From positions 65,169,502-65,233,501 of the forward strand of contig NC_134701.1 in NCBI RefSeq assembly GCF_043290135.1: DNA of 64,000 bases, in the 5' to 3' direction. The position numbers and the translations under genes are program-made. The notes under the pieces were generated by a model. The model did no database searches, was not told the DNA's origin, and saw nothing but the letters and a program-made list of their open reading frames with translations. Every line of letters begins with the position of its first letter. Position 1 is the stretch's first letter. The stretch comes from Rhipicephalus microplus. Its lineage: Eukaryota > Arthropoda > Arachnida > Ixodida > Ixodidae. Shown here in pieces: positions 1-10,831 of the stretch.

Positions 1-842
1 GTGACGTATCCTATGACAATTTCAGCGCGTATGAATTCGACCAGCACTTTATTCACCATAGCTGCGTATGAAGACTCCGTGATTCCAATACTATGCAATC
101 CTCTCCTATTCAGTTGCATTGTGTCAAAGAGTTCGCGCAGAACAGGGAAATCTCTCGCTAATTTGACTGGTTTGAGCGTGCGCAAGTTTTTCAGGTATTT
201 CTGCTCAATGATTTTCGGGCTTCCGAATCGACTTTTGAAAATTTCTAGCACGTAATCATAGCAAGTATCTGTCACCTGAATACCTACGACAGCTTGAGCG
301 GCAGGCCCATCCAGTAGTGAGACCATCTAGTGAAGCCGGTCTGTGTGGAAAAGCCTCGGGTTCTTGTGCACGGAGTGCTAGAACATATCCCAAAAAGGGT
401 GCCAGTCAGTCATGGTTGTATTCAAACGAAGAAGCTCAAACTTGGGAAGTCGTACACCAAACTCACGCTGTGGAAATCGCTCATATCCTCTGAGTGCCAC
501 CCCATAGGACGTTGCTCCCATGTCTGAAGTGTTAGACGACACCGGCGTAGCAGAAGTCTTTAGAACGTCGGTGTGGTGCTCTTGTAACGCCAGAGTACTA
601 TTCGTGGTGTCAACGTATTGCATGACCAGCTCATAGGCGTCTGCTGCCAGGTCATCTGTCATGAGGGCTTGAACCTCACTGTTCAAGGCATCAAGTTCCA
701 CGTTGCTGGCGCGTGGGCGGCCGTGCAGAGTTCGAAGTCCAGAAAGGTAGAACTGATTGAACTGGAGCACCTGGTTGACCTCGTTGATGATTCTCGTGTT
801 CATCATTCGCCACTCGACCCGCTTGTTCTTCGCTCGCTCCAT
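1..842 (-). pseudogene. BEL/Pao retrotransposon gag, decayed and cut by the window edge
   Basis: The likely start is the ATG at 842-840 (MERAKNKR), where the BEL/Pao Gag N-terminal helical region begins. The open frame extends further upstream without family resemblance. It runs to LPKFELLRL...DWHPFWDMF at about 378, the typical BEL Gag junction (LPK-EL-F-G---W--FWD-F). There it meets an in-frame TAG at 378-380 and another stop near 327. It then continues in frame as a DUF1759-like segment (LLDGPAAQAVVG, RFGSPKIIEQKYL, LRELFDTMQLNRRGLHSIGI) off the left edge. Gag packages element RNA in cytoplasmic particles. Protease, RT and integrase would lie left of the window. The two stops make this copy defective. 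Family assignment rests on motif recognition. I did not identify its LTR. Confidence 0.72.
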
Positions 843-1470
843 GCCTGTCCAGCTCAGGGTGCAGCTCACGCACACCAGAACTGAAAAGCTCGGGTCATTG
901 TTGGCTTGATTGCCGGGTCGTCGGCACCAAAATTGATGTGGGAAAACCACGCTTCGGCGTTTAAATGCGTCAAATGAAAGAGACGCAAATCCGAGCATCC
1001 GTGGGAAAAGAGCGTGTTCTAATTTCTTGACGTTCTCTTCTGCTTGGTCGTTTTTAGTCCTTCGATGCACGGAAGGCTAAAACAATTTAAGACACGCCAT
1101 GCAGTCTTCTTATACGATACCAGTTTTGCAATATATTATATAAACGAAACCACCGCAAGAGCAACAAGACAATGACAAATGATTTATGGCATTTATGACG
1201 CACATGTTGTCATTTTCATTTCACGATTTGCCACCTATGCTTGTCATACAGTCATGTTATGCCATAGCAATTTCGGTATAGGTCTCATTACCGCGACGGC
1301 CAGGAGAGCTAAAAGTTGTAGGTGGCTTGACAGATAGGCAGACAGACATGGTCAAAGTCATTGAAGCTCGCTGAAAATGCTTCGCATGTAAAACACTTTC
1401 AACTGTATGAAGTTCAGCAATACAACCAAGCTTTTACAATACTACTAACGAGCCCACAACATATTTGATG

Positions 1471-1715
1471 TGTGACGTGCCATGGTTGTCTTGTGGCTGA
1501 GGCACTTGACTGCTGAACCACAGGTCGCAAGACCGAATTCCGGCACTGCAGACACATTTTCGATGGAGGCGAAAATGCTGGAGGCCCGTGTGCTTAGTTT
1601 TAGGTACTTGTTAAGGAGCCCCAGCAAGTCAAAATTTTCAAAGCCTTGCACTGTGGCGTCTCTCGTAATAATGTGGTGGTTTTAGGTTGTTAAACCTTAA
1701 AATTACTACACTAAT
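1471..1715 (+). mobile_element. tRNA-derived SINE (Ruka-like), diverged but full length
   Basis: The tRNA-like head (GTGGCTGAGG as box A, GGTCGCAAGACCGAATTCC as box B) is followed by the tick SINE body (CGATGGAGGCGAAAATG, GGCCCGTGTGCT). The tail region resembles GGTGGTTTTgGGacGTTAAACC of the other copies here. It is bounded by a perfect 13-bp target duplication, AACATATTTGATG, at 1458-1470 and 1716-1728, which fixes both ends. SINEs are transcribed by Pol III and mobilised by LINE machinery. The body is clearly more diverged than the copies at 31.2 and 46.0 kb, so it is an older insertion or another subfamily. Confidence 0.78.
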
Positions 1716-1728
1716 AACATATTTGATG

Positions 1729-3504
1729 CGAAACAAACGACCGCTGTGAAGCATTGACAAGAGGCACACAGGACAGACACTGAAATTTCGACTCAAGTTT
1801 ACTGCGCATGCATGAAAACGTCTACCGGTACCAGGCAAGACAAGCATTCGTCAGTCATCCACCCGATAACAAAAGTGTCATGACCTCTCAACGAACACTA
1901 CATCATGACCTCGCCCGAACACCGAATCACCTTTGTGACGCGCAAATCAGCTTCCCAACGCACAAAAAAAGAGAGGATGACCTTAATTTTAGGTGTATTG
2001 GTCCGAAGGCACTAAAATTACACAGAGTGGGTGGCCTCCAGTGCAACTCTAAACTTCGTTCTGGTGAGCACGAGGTCGGAAATGCGCTTGTTCAACCTGT
2101 AGGTGCCTGGTGGCAGCCACTCTCTGCCTCCCACAGCAGCGGTGGATGCTCAACTGTTTCACCAACGTTGTGTTGGGTTAAGGCATGCCCACAGGACTAC
2201 GCATAACCTTATGTGTGCTCTCTTCGGAAATCAGTACATAATCGAACGAGTGCCATGTCGGAGTACTTCTCTACACATTACTAAAAGTCGGTAACTTTCC
2301 GGTCGGCACTGGGTATTGAACCGCGATTCTCCTTCATTTGAAGTGGACGTTCTCTTTACGTAGCTATGCTGTGGTATTTCTACACTTCTGCCCATTACCG
2401 GTAAAAAGATGGGTAACCATAATTTTAGATTGGGTGGTTTCATGCCACCAGTTGGTCACAGTGTGGGTGCACCCCCAGGCGACAATGTACTTTGTTCTAC
2501 AGAGCATCACGTCGGAAGTGCACTTGTAGCTCTTTCACCGGTAGGTACATGGTGGCAGGAGTTATCTGCCTCTTACAGCCGTGGTGTATACTGAAGGCTG
2601 TGGCAGATTAAGGCTTTCCTAGGCAATGCCACATAGAAAAGTACTTTCGGGTCTTCTAACTGCCTCCGTGAAATCCCTTTTTTGACCAAGCGATCGCCCG
2701 TATGGGAGGCTGTGAATCCATTGCCATCCATCGTCTCTCGTTAAATTATAAAACAATCACAGCAAGTTTCAACTGAGTAACAGTTTTATTCCGCCATTTG
2801 CGTTTGGGAAGACGCTGGTTTGGGTATTGTATTACGCTTTAAATTATTTGGGAATTCATTTATAAGCAATGCATTATTCTACAAAAAAAATAAGCAATGA
2901 ACATGCGCTATCGAACGTGTGGTCACTTTATAGGGGCAAACTTTTTCAGCCCAACAAGGTGACAAAATAAATAGGGTAAATATTTTTGAACATTTATTAG
3001 TTATTTACACACCACACACACAAACACACACGTGTGCGTGCACGCACGCACACATACACTCTTTATCTCGAAGATGCGCAGAGACCACTGTTATTCATTT
3101 GTTAGATTCTTCAGTTTTTGGTGAGTTAGCGCTTTGGTACTCTTCTAAAGATATATCTTCATAAAGACGTAGCTACTTAGCTACTGATCAGAGTGTTTGC
3201 TGCTGCCGCAAATATGGTATTGAGCACAATGTCATGGGAATAAGCCGGAGTCAGTGAGTAGGTTGGACTTACTCACTGAGTGACCATTACCATAGACATC
3301 AAAATCTTCCGTTTCACAAAACTGTAACAATACTGATTGTTGGCCTAGGTGGTACTTGCTCACTGACGTGCTTTGCCCGCAAATAACAAAAACACAAAAT
3401 AAAGAAACACTGAACGACAAGCACACGCGGCACTTCCAACTAAAGTAGACCGGGCGCAAATCCAGACTTAACAACATACTGACATGCGCAGTTTTCACAC
3501 AGCC
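1729..3504. other. Intergenic stretch with a diverged tandem duplication and a CA/GT-rich tract
   Basis: No gene was recognised. Two segments at about 2064-2160 and 2507-2595 look like an old tandem duplication (shared blocks GTCGGAAxTGC, GTAGGT-C-TGGTGGCAG, TCTGCCTC). An impure CA/CG dinucleotide tract lies at about 3007-3059. From about 3230 to 3504 the sequence is the 3' untranslated part of the minus-strand Penelope-like element, because it matches the region downstream of the copy at 8.4-8.9 kb. Short open frames here have no family resemblance. Confidence 0.5.
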
Positions 3505-3839
3505 TTACGCGACCCAGCTATCGAACAATCTCTTCTCCGATAAGTACAACGTCACCGACGGTTCGCTGATACAACTTTCACCTTTCTTTTTAATGTAATA
3601 CGTTTCCATCAACTCACGTGCAGTTTCATGCCTACTTCTGCCTAGAATCTTAAATTTGTTAAAACGCGCAACACACGCGCAGGCTTTACAATGCATAGGC
3701 AAATGCGCCAAGCCATCTTTCATTAAAATTAATTCATGCTCCCTAACCCATTCATTTAAACAGCGCCCAGTAGTCCCGATGTACGAGTTGCCACAAGAAA
3801 AGGGAATCTCATAAACAACGCCTTAGGCACATTTCCCGT
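3505..3839 (-). pseudogene. Penelope-like element A: GIY-YIG endonuclease C-terminal part
   Basis: The minus-strand translation reads GVVYEIPFSCG-NSYIG-TTGRCLNE, the GIY-YIG core of Penelope-like retrotransposons. It continues through HLPMHCKACACVARF, KILGRSRHETARELMETYYIKKK and ends at a stop at 3505. GIY-YIG nicks target DNA to prime reverse transcription. This is the C-terminal continuation of the reverse transcriptase half at 6307-8190 on the same strand. The two halves are separated by the solo LTR at 3840-6306, and removing that insert joins matching sequence across a CCGT duplication. One TAG-type break lies just before GVVYEI. The copy at 8.4-8.9 kb has the same protein. The upstream separation makes this copy non-functional. 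Confidence 0.82.
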
Positions 3840-6306
3840 TGTTGCGACTCTGGATCGCGCGGGTCTCAGTTTGGTAGCGGGCCCCCGTCCAAGCACCCAT
3901 CGTCGAACAAGTCAGATGAGGTGCTCGCAAAAACGACAACAATTTATTTACATGGTTAGTAACTGAGAATTAGAAAGGAGGTGATCAAGTGATAAGAACT
4001 ATGCATGAGAGCTGTTGAACTGTAGAACTTGTAGAATACACACGAGTCTTTCGTTTATATAGCGCCGCGTTGCCAACGCTGGGCGCACTGTCCGCGGCTT
4101 CAGCCAATACGGCGCTCCTTGTCTAGGTGCTCCACCCACGAAGGAGAGGAAAGACACCACACAATTCATGTGGAGAGGGCACAGTCCACACGATGCCCAA
4201 GTATGGTCACCAAAGCACTGCACCGACGTTTTCGTACACGTCACCAAGTTTCGCGCACGTCCGATGATTTTGGTTCTCAAGATTCTTCTGACAGCTGGGT
4301 GAGGTTCGAAAAACCGGCCGCCAGTACACGTATCAAACTTGCCTGTGTTTGGGTAGGACAATGTAGTGGTGGGCCAGCATAACATCGAAGTACGCCACCC
4401 GATTCGGCCGATCCTACGGGGAAAGGGGGGGGGGGAGAAGGAGTGGTCGACTAATCCCTCGTCGTCTAGGCGGGTTCCCGCAAGTGCTGCAGCAGATACT
4501 GCCCTTTTCTTTCCTTCAACCACACATTCCATTCCTGGTTGTTTGCTATAAGCTGTGGCGTAGCAGCGCAGATCCGGGGCTCCGCTTCTCCTCACAAGGC
4601 CCGTTTACATTGACCCGACGAGGGCGCGTTGAGTCGAAATAAACAGGTTTTCTGGACTCGCCCTCCCCATGTATAAGCGGACGCATCGGGGCGGAGAGTC
4701 GTCGCGGCGAGTCCCGTCGACCCGGAGACAGGGGGTAGGTTCACCGAACTCACCCCGCTCAGAAAGGGCATGTATAACCGGTCGCGCTGAGTTGACGAAT
4801 CGTGACCTCTCCCGCCCGTCGCGGTCTCCGCTTCCCCTGTCCCCATCACTCCGACGTTGCTCTTTCTCTGTCGGCCGGTACGCGCGCGCTAGACACGATG
4901 ACATCCTCGCGGGCTCCATGCACCATGTGGACAGATGATGGAATAACGACGTTGCTAGCTTTAGTCAACGAGAAAAAACTGAGTGATTTGCTCCAATACT
5001 GCAAGGAAATATAAAAAATAGCAAATTACTTTCATTTTTTAGCATAAACGAGGCACAATAGAAATAGAGGTGTAAAATTACGGCAAAATGGTATGCGGCC
5101 GTATGAATTTTTACGTAAGCCGATAGAAATTTTACTCGAAAATGTATATTGCATTCCAATTGAAATTACAAGCCCTCAGATTAAAAATTCATCGTGTAAG
5201 GATCTCACTGTCCAGTCCAAAAGCCACAGAAATCAGATTAGCCAAACAGGGTGAGCGTATGAGGCAAGAGGAACACGGTGCACTTAATTGTGGTGGAACT
5301 GTACACTTTGTTCCAACAATTGATGAGGGTCTTTAGTCATTTTCATTTTAAAAACTGCTTATTGTTTTCAATTTAAAATTTTCAATGAGGTTCAGGGCAC
5401 CGCCTAATTCGTATTAGCGACAAGCCACAACTATTGCAAAAAATGACTCGCGTGTAGGGCTTCAAAGGATTTTCCACAGCATCAGGTACACAAATGAAAG
5501 GCGTTACAAACCATGAATTACGGCGAATTCCTGGAGAGACCAGCCAGGGGTGAACAGGGGACGGTGCGTCAGGCTGCGGATACGCCTGCGGCGAGCGCTG
5601 TGCCGCAACAGAACCACTGCTGCCATCGCGCTGTGCAGTGTTAGCCAAGACACCAACACAGCCATAAAGTACAGCTGGTGCAAACTGAGAAAAAATACCA
5701 AGACAGCCATCGCGGTGGCGGAGCGACAACTGCGTAAACAACCGCACCCCACAGCGGCGAGAGCGCAGGCTTGGAGGAGCGGAAACCGGTACCGGAAGAC
5801 GGGCTTTCGGCTCGCCTCGACGCAAACCGTCGCTGCGATCACCACTCACCTCAACTCGTCCGTGCGAGTTCATATAAACTCGTGCGCGTCGAGGTAAGCT
5901 GAACCCGCCACTCAACTCAGCCCGCCCCTGTCGCGTCCATGTACACGAGCCTACAAGGTGCAGCCACAACCAGTCTGGCTTTAGCTTTCAGCCTGAACTG
6001 CAAATACCATGCTGGTTCCGAGATTTCCAAATCCTCGGTGACCTCGAAAATGGCCCAGCTGCCTCCTTGTCTGCCTCGAAATCCTTGCTCGCAGCAAACA
6101 CAATGGCCTTTTTTGAGTCGAGCTCACAATGGCCTCTCTTGGCTCGTGCGTTTTCTCTGCGCGAACCAGTCCCGAAACCCTCGTTCATGTTTTGCCGAGA
6201 GGAAATTAATCCGTCCTGACGGCACACCCTTGCTTGGAATGCGTCGAAATATTTTCGTCTCGTTCACAAAGACCGAAAAACTACAATAATTATGACGGCC
6301 GTAACA
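3840..6306 (-). mobile_element. Solo LTR of a retrotransposon inserted in PLE-A, itself split by a DNA transposon
   Basis: The insert starts TGTTGCGACTC and ends GGCCGTAACA, the TG...CA form of an LTR. It is flanked by the 4-bp duplication CCGT (3836-3839 and 6307-6310). The empty site is supported by the second PLE copy near 8460-8490, where the coding sequence runs through uninterrupted. Removing the inner transposon leaves about 1.1 kb. On the minus strand there is a TATA box (TATATAAA at about 4061-4054) and, about 110 bp on, an AATAAA signal (about 3948-3943). That gives a long U3, short R and U5 reading right to left. No gag or pol remains, as expected after LTR-LTR recombination. The superfamily is unknown. 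Confidence 0.75.
4597..5952. mobile_element. DNA transposon with terminal inverted repeats, 1.36 kb, probably non-autonomous
   Basis: The left end (AGGCCCGTTTACATTGACCC) and the reverse complement of the right end (AGGCTCGTGTACATGGACGC) match over about 38 bp with a few mismatches. ACA lies on both sides (4594-4596 and 5953-5955), consistent with a 3-bp target duplication. Three-bp duplications and GGC-type ends suggest PIF/Harbinger, but this is inference. The interior is GC-rich near both ends and AT-rich in the middle. The largest frames (5382-5969 minus, 5550-5897 plus) resemble no transposase. It sits inside the solo LTR, so it is the youngest layer of this nest. Confidence 0.7.
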
Positions 6307-8190
6307 CCGTATTTTGTGCCATGTTTCTTGCTGCATCCATGACGGCTCGGCTCCACCCCCCGAGCAGTTCTCGGTCACAGCTGAGCCAGTTTTGCGGGCG
6401 CGGAAAAGGCGACAGGTACCCCATACCAGCCTGCTACCTTTTTCGTGTTGTGGGAGACCTTATGAACATAAGGAATCACTGCAGGTCTTACGGTTTCAGT
6501 TCCGTGTTCCCCCGTGGCAGCTCTAGTACCTTCACTTTTTCTTTGCCGCAAAAGCGCTTCGGAATCAGTGGTCAATACCGAGTCAGGGAACATCGCAGCT
6601 TCAACTCGCCGGATCTGGTTCTCGAGTGATATCTGCATCATGTGCGTACACGATTTTTTGAGAGAAGATCCCAGGCAGAGCGTAGCAAAACCATGCTTGA
6701 CTATTTATGATTGACAATAGTCATACGGCATTACCCCTTTCTTAGTGCGAAGAAAATATTGCTAGCACGTTGTCCCGCTGTGGAAAATAACGGAGATCTA
6801 AAAATTGCAGGGTGTTTCCTTGCGGCAGTTCTTGTGTGAAAACAAGTCCTGTTCCGTGAATCCTGAAAATATATTAATTATCATCCCAGCGCGTCAAGGA
6901 GCCTTGTCTGTCAAAAAGAATTAAAAATTCATCCATATACCTAAAATTTTAGCAACGCTCAATGTGCTATCCAGATTAAAAGCTTCATCGAGCAACCGGT
7001 CAACACTAGATAAAAATGATAATGCACAGCAGCGGCACAATGCAGGATCCAATGCAAATGCCGTGTTTCAACAGAAAAAGCTGCTTCTCGAAAGATACAA
7101 AAGTACTGCTTAGGATGGCTTCTAACAGTGTTAAAAATTTATCTACCGTTATACCAGCCGCATTTCAAAAGGGTATGATGCCCCTTTCTTCTATGCAGGA
7201 TCTCACCGATAAGAAGAGCTCATCATGTGGAATTGGGTAAAAAAGATCGTCCACATCTACTGTGAAGGCACTGTTGCGAAGCGAGTGCTCATTATCTCTC
7301 AGGAACTGCACTGTCTTTCGAACTGCTAGATAAGAAGCAGTCCTTCATCTTAACGCACTTAAGCACCTTCTGTACGTGCTTACAAAGTAAAATTTGCCAG
7401 GTGCCCCGTTCGCTTACTATACTCTAAAGTGTACCTGAATTTTGTGTGTTTTTGCACTGAAAAATACATTTAATGCCGCAGTTTTCATTTTTCTAATATT
7501 TGTTGCCAACTTTTCCAACTTGAGTTCTTTACATAACGTGGTAACCTTACTCTTAACCTTCGATTCACATTTCTTAATCCGAGCAAAATTCTTGCCAATA
7601 GCCTCTACTGCTTTCAAATTAAACATTTCTCTTGGAATAACTACAAAAACACCCTTCTTTGTCAGCTTAGAAAATGACAATGTTCTTTCCCCTACACAAC
7701 GCTACTGTCTTTCTCATAACCTCAGCTTTATGGCTCCACCTGGTACGTGAAACACATTTTTCCAGGCTGTCTACACCATCTAACAGACACCTTTCTTTAT
7801 CCTTTGCTGGTGCTTTGCTAGCCACATATCTGGTAAGTGCCGCTAGTTCATGCACAGAAACACTGACATCAATGCAATATGGACTTGTTTCTAAAGGACT
7901 TTGGTCCTTTAGAAACGAGCGTCGCGCCGTGTCCTCCGGTAGGCTCACGTTTCCTGACATCACCACGTTTGATGACTTCACCGTTGATTTGCTGTCCTTG
8001 CTAATTTTACAGCATTGTCCTATAATCTGCTTCCACCAATACTTCATCATATGATGGATGATGCGTCTTGAGGTTCTTAACTTCTATTGCGCTACCCATG
8101 AAACATCATTCTTCAGGCGCGTAATTCGTAGCCATTCGTGAAGTCAGCGTACTTGTCTCCACAATTCTGAACACAGAATTCTGCACAGCC
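6307..8190 (-). pseudogene. Penelope-like element A: reverse transcriptase part
   Basis: Reading right to left there is an N-terminal linker (VSLPEDTARRSFLK, VHELAALTRYVASKAPAKDKERC) and the RT-1-like segment (GVFVVIPREMFNLKAVEAIGKNF). RT motifs follow: FTVDVDDLFYPIPHDELF near 7265-7210, GICIGSCIVPLLC near 7060, and a degraded YMDEFLILF box near 6940, where YVDD is expected. The last segment (QIRRVEAAMFP, RPAVIPYVHKVSHNTKKVAG) leads to the GIY-YIG domain. The frame is broken by many stops and shifts, and the catalytic YxDD is altered, so it cannot make active enzyme. The sequence stops at the solo LTR boundary at 6306 and resumes at 3839. Confidence 0.8.
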
Positions 8191-8390
8191 GAGCATTGTG
8201 GCGCCTAGAAGGGGCAATATGGCCAAAGAGGGAACTCACTTCAGGTGGCGCTAGTTCTTTCTTTATGCAGAAAGCGATGTATCTTGCACGGCAGGTTGCT
8301 GCAGCGATGGAACTGATGATGATGCCGACGCTAGATAGGAAGTCAGGAGACGACACACACGAAGAAAGGTCAGTTGCACTAGAAATATAT

Positions 8391-8880
8391 TGTAACAATA
8401 CTAATTGCTGGCCTAAAACTGCTCGGGGGGTGGAGGCAAGCCGTCAGAGATGCGGGCAAGAAACATGGCACGATTTACGGGAATTGTGCTAATGGCGTTG
8501 TATATGAGATTCCCTTTTCTTGTGGCAACTCGTACACCGGGACTACCAAGCGCTGTATTAATGAACGGGTTACGTAGCATGAAATAAATTTAATGAAAGA
8601 TGGCTTGGTGCATTTGCCTATGAATTGTAAAGCCTGCGGGTGTGTACCACGTTTTAACGAGTTTAGGATTCTAGGTAGAAGTAGGCATAAAACTGCGCGT
8701 AAGTTGATGGAAGCATATTACATTAAAAAGAAAAGTGAAAAGTGTATCAGCGAACCGTCCGTGACGTTGTACATATCGGATAAGAGATTGTTCGATAGTT
8801 GTGCAGTGGAAGGCCGTGTGAAGACTGTGCATGTCGGTATGCTGTTACTTAAGTCTGGATTGGCGCCCGCTCTACTTTAG
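8391..8880 (+). pseudogene. Penelope-like element B: 5'-truncated GIY-YIG end with an inverted leader
   Basis: Plus-strand translation gives NCANGVVYEIPFSCGNSYTGTTKRCINERV, a stop, then HLPMNCKACGCVPRF, ILGRSRHKTARKLMEAYYIKKK. This is the same family as PLE-A. The GIY-YIG Tyr-Ile-Gly is changed to Tyr-Thr-Gly. Homology to PLE-A starts near 8416. The 24 bp just before it (8391-8414) match, in inverted orientation, PLE-A 3'-UTR sequence at 3323-3346 (22 of 24). That piece is missing from PLE-B's own 3' UTR. This looks like an inversion created during target-primed integration. Non-functional fragment. Confidence 0.75.
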
Positions 8881-9747
8881 TTAGAAGTGCCACTTTGCTT
8901 GTCGTTGAGTGTTTCTTTACATTGTGTTAGTGTTATTTGCAGCCAAAGAATGTCAGTCACAAAACTGTTCCTGTGAAAGAAACAACAAGAGCAATTTTCT
9001 CTTTTGATTTGACCCCTGTTGCGCCGGGTGTGTGGGCACTCATATTACTTGACGTCTTGGGAATAATTGTCGGTTCTGCATAAGCCTAGTAGCCACCATG
9101 GGAGCTTCTACTGGTTTGCCGGTTCTTGGATTGGTACAGAAGGTAGTTAATCTTAAATATTCTGGCTTAAAATGGAGCTGCACGCTTGAAAACCATACAA
9201 GAAAGCGCCAATATACCACTTAATCTATGGTTTTGAGACGTTAAACCCCACATATCAATCAACCAATTGGTCTACATGCATCCCAATAAAACTGAAGAGA
9301 CATAGTTGCATATTTCAAGAAAGCATAATATCAGATAATGCGCTAATAAGACTAGCACAAAATAAAATACCTCAAACAAGTGGTGGGAACGTAGTGTGTA
9401 GAAAACTGATGCTCTCCGTTCTTTTTTCTCAACCGATAAACGGAAGTTTTCAGGGTGCTATTCGCAAATAGCGAAAGGTTTGCCGACCCTAAAGGAAAAA
9501 CGCCTGCAACAAAAATGTACTGCCACGCGCGTTGATTGCTTCAATGTCTAGGAGAGAAAGAGAGAGAGAATGAACCAGGAGAAAATCGGGGAGTTTAACA
9601 AAATATGAGCCCCGGTAAGCAACCCTCTAAAGGGGCAAGGTAGAGGAGGAAGGAAAGTTATCGAGGAGAAAAAGTCTTTTACTGGGCTAAGAACCGTTTC
9701 ACGTTTGACACCATGAACGATGTAACAGGCCTGTGTCGTAATGAAAA
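8881..9747. other. PLE-B 3' flank and unassigned sequence with a SINE tail fragment
   Basis: 8881 to about 8975 matches the PLE-A 3' UTR. At 9226-9265 lies a short piece identical in type to the 3' end of the tick SINE (GACGTTAAACCCCACATAT followed by CAATCAACCAATTG), plus orientation. The rest has no recognisable gene. A GA-rich run lies near 9553-9575. Confidence 0.5.
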
Positions 9748-9882
9748 TTTGGCTAGTTGGTAACGATTCATTTTTCAAGGTAGACAGCGCGAAAAACGAA
9801 GGCAGAAAAGTAGGAATACAAAAGACGAGCGCTCGTCTCGTTTCTTCCTGCTTTTCTGTCTTCGTTTTTTGCTCTGTTTACC
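9748..9882 (-). mobile_element. Short hairpin retroposon, copy 1
   Basis: 9779-9882 is a near-perfect inverted repeat with 52-nt arms (about 83% paired by eye) around the palindrome GACGAGC|GCTCGTC. A 31-nt tail at 9748-9778 contains, on the minus strand, TTACCAACTAGCCA. The whole is flanked by ATGAAAA at 9741-9747 and 9883-9889, a likely target duplication. Arms and tail resemble copy 2 at 14315-14481, in the opposite orientation. It encodes no protein. The RNA would fold into a long stem. Confidence 0.6.
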
Positions 9883-9889
9883 ATGAAAA

Positions 9890-10831
9890 AAAGAAGGCCT
9901 GTTTTCGAGGAAACTCAACAGCGCTTTCGTGTCTTTTCAGAATTAGGATGGGCAGCATCACGGTTTCAATACCTTCTCGACAGTGTTATCACTTCCATTC
10001 TGTTGATTAAGGACACTGCGAAGGTGAAGCCTCTCGTTTGTACGCAGTGACGTAACTAGAGGGGGGGGGCAATGGAGTTCAAGGGCCCCGGGCGCCACAT
10101 GGGAGGGGAGGACGAGCCGAGTACATCTGATATTCACTCAGCGACTTCCTCAGGACCCAAAATGCCACTAGCATCCATCCGGTACCCCCAAAATAGGTCA
10201 TCACTACAGGTTCAAAACAAGTGTGGGTATGCCCTAGCTTGTACACCCCCTATGTCAGCTTCTTCTATCCTGGCACCACTCGTGAGGCCAGGTACTCCGT
10301 TGAACAAGCAAACAACACTCTTTTTGAACAAACGAAACATTGTCTTTTGGAACCATGCGGCTTCCGACGTTCATTTCGTCAGTTTGTGCGCGTAAGAAGC
10401 AGTGTCTTTGTTTCATCTAGTTTAGCACATGCACTGTCTCGAAATTGAACTCTAGAAGGCCAAAGTTTACGGTTTATTATGTAGCCCTTATAATTCTAAA
10501 CAATTTGAGGTTATCAAAACTACTACACACAGCAAAGCACCGCTCGTTTAATGGCCGATTGCCTATGGCGGGATGCGCCTGGTCAAAAGGATCAGCCAAC
10601 CAACCTTGCATGAGCACGTCTCTGCGCCAGGACTTCGGAATGCCTGTTGTTCTCCCCCATTATCCTTGCTGATATTCGTGACCATGGAAAGAGAAAAGAT
10701 AAATGGGTCAGCCTGTTTATAAGTGCGATTTTAACCATGAGTGTACCTGTCCAGGGTCGTACGCAAAAACTTAATCTGGGGTTCGGAATTCCCTTTACAC
10801 TTGATCTGATAGCTTTTCTCAAGTGAGCGCA
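9890..10831. other. Unassigned sequence
   Basis: No gene or repeat was recognised, apart from a G-run near 10062. Open frames of 75-117 codons in several frames lack family motifs and look like chance. Confidence 0.4.

Noticed and set aside
3999..4595. 198-codon minus frame
   Set aside because: Lies wholly inside the solo LTR and has no family motif.
5382..5969. 195-codon minus frame in the DNA transposon
   Set aside because: It crosses the transposon end and resembles no transposase.
10062..10076. Gypsy-like polypurine tract (GGGGGGGCAATG)
   Set aside because: No LTR follows it.
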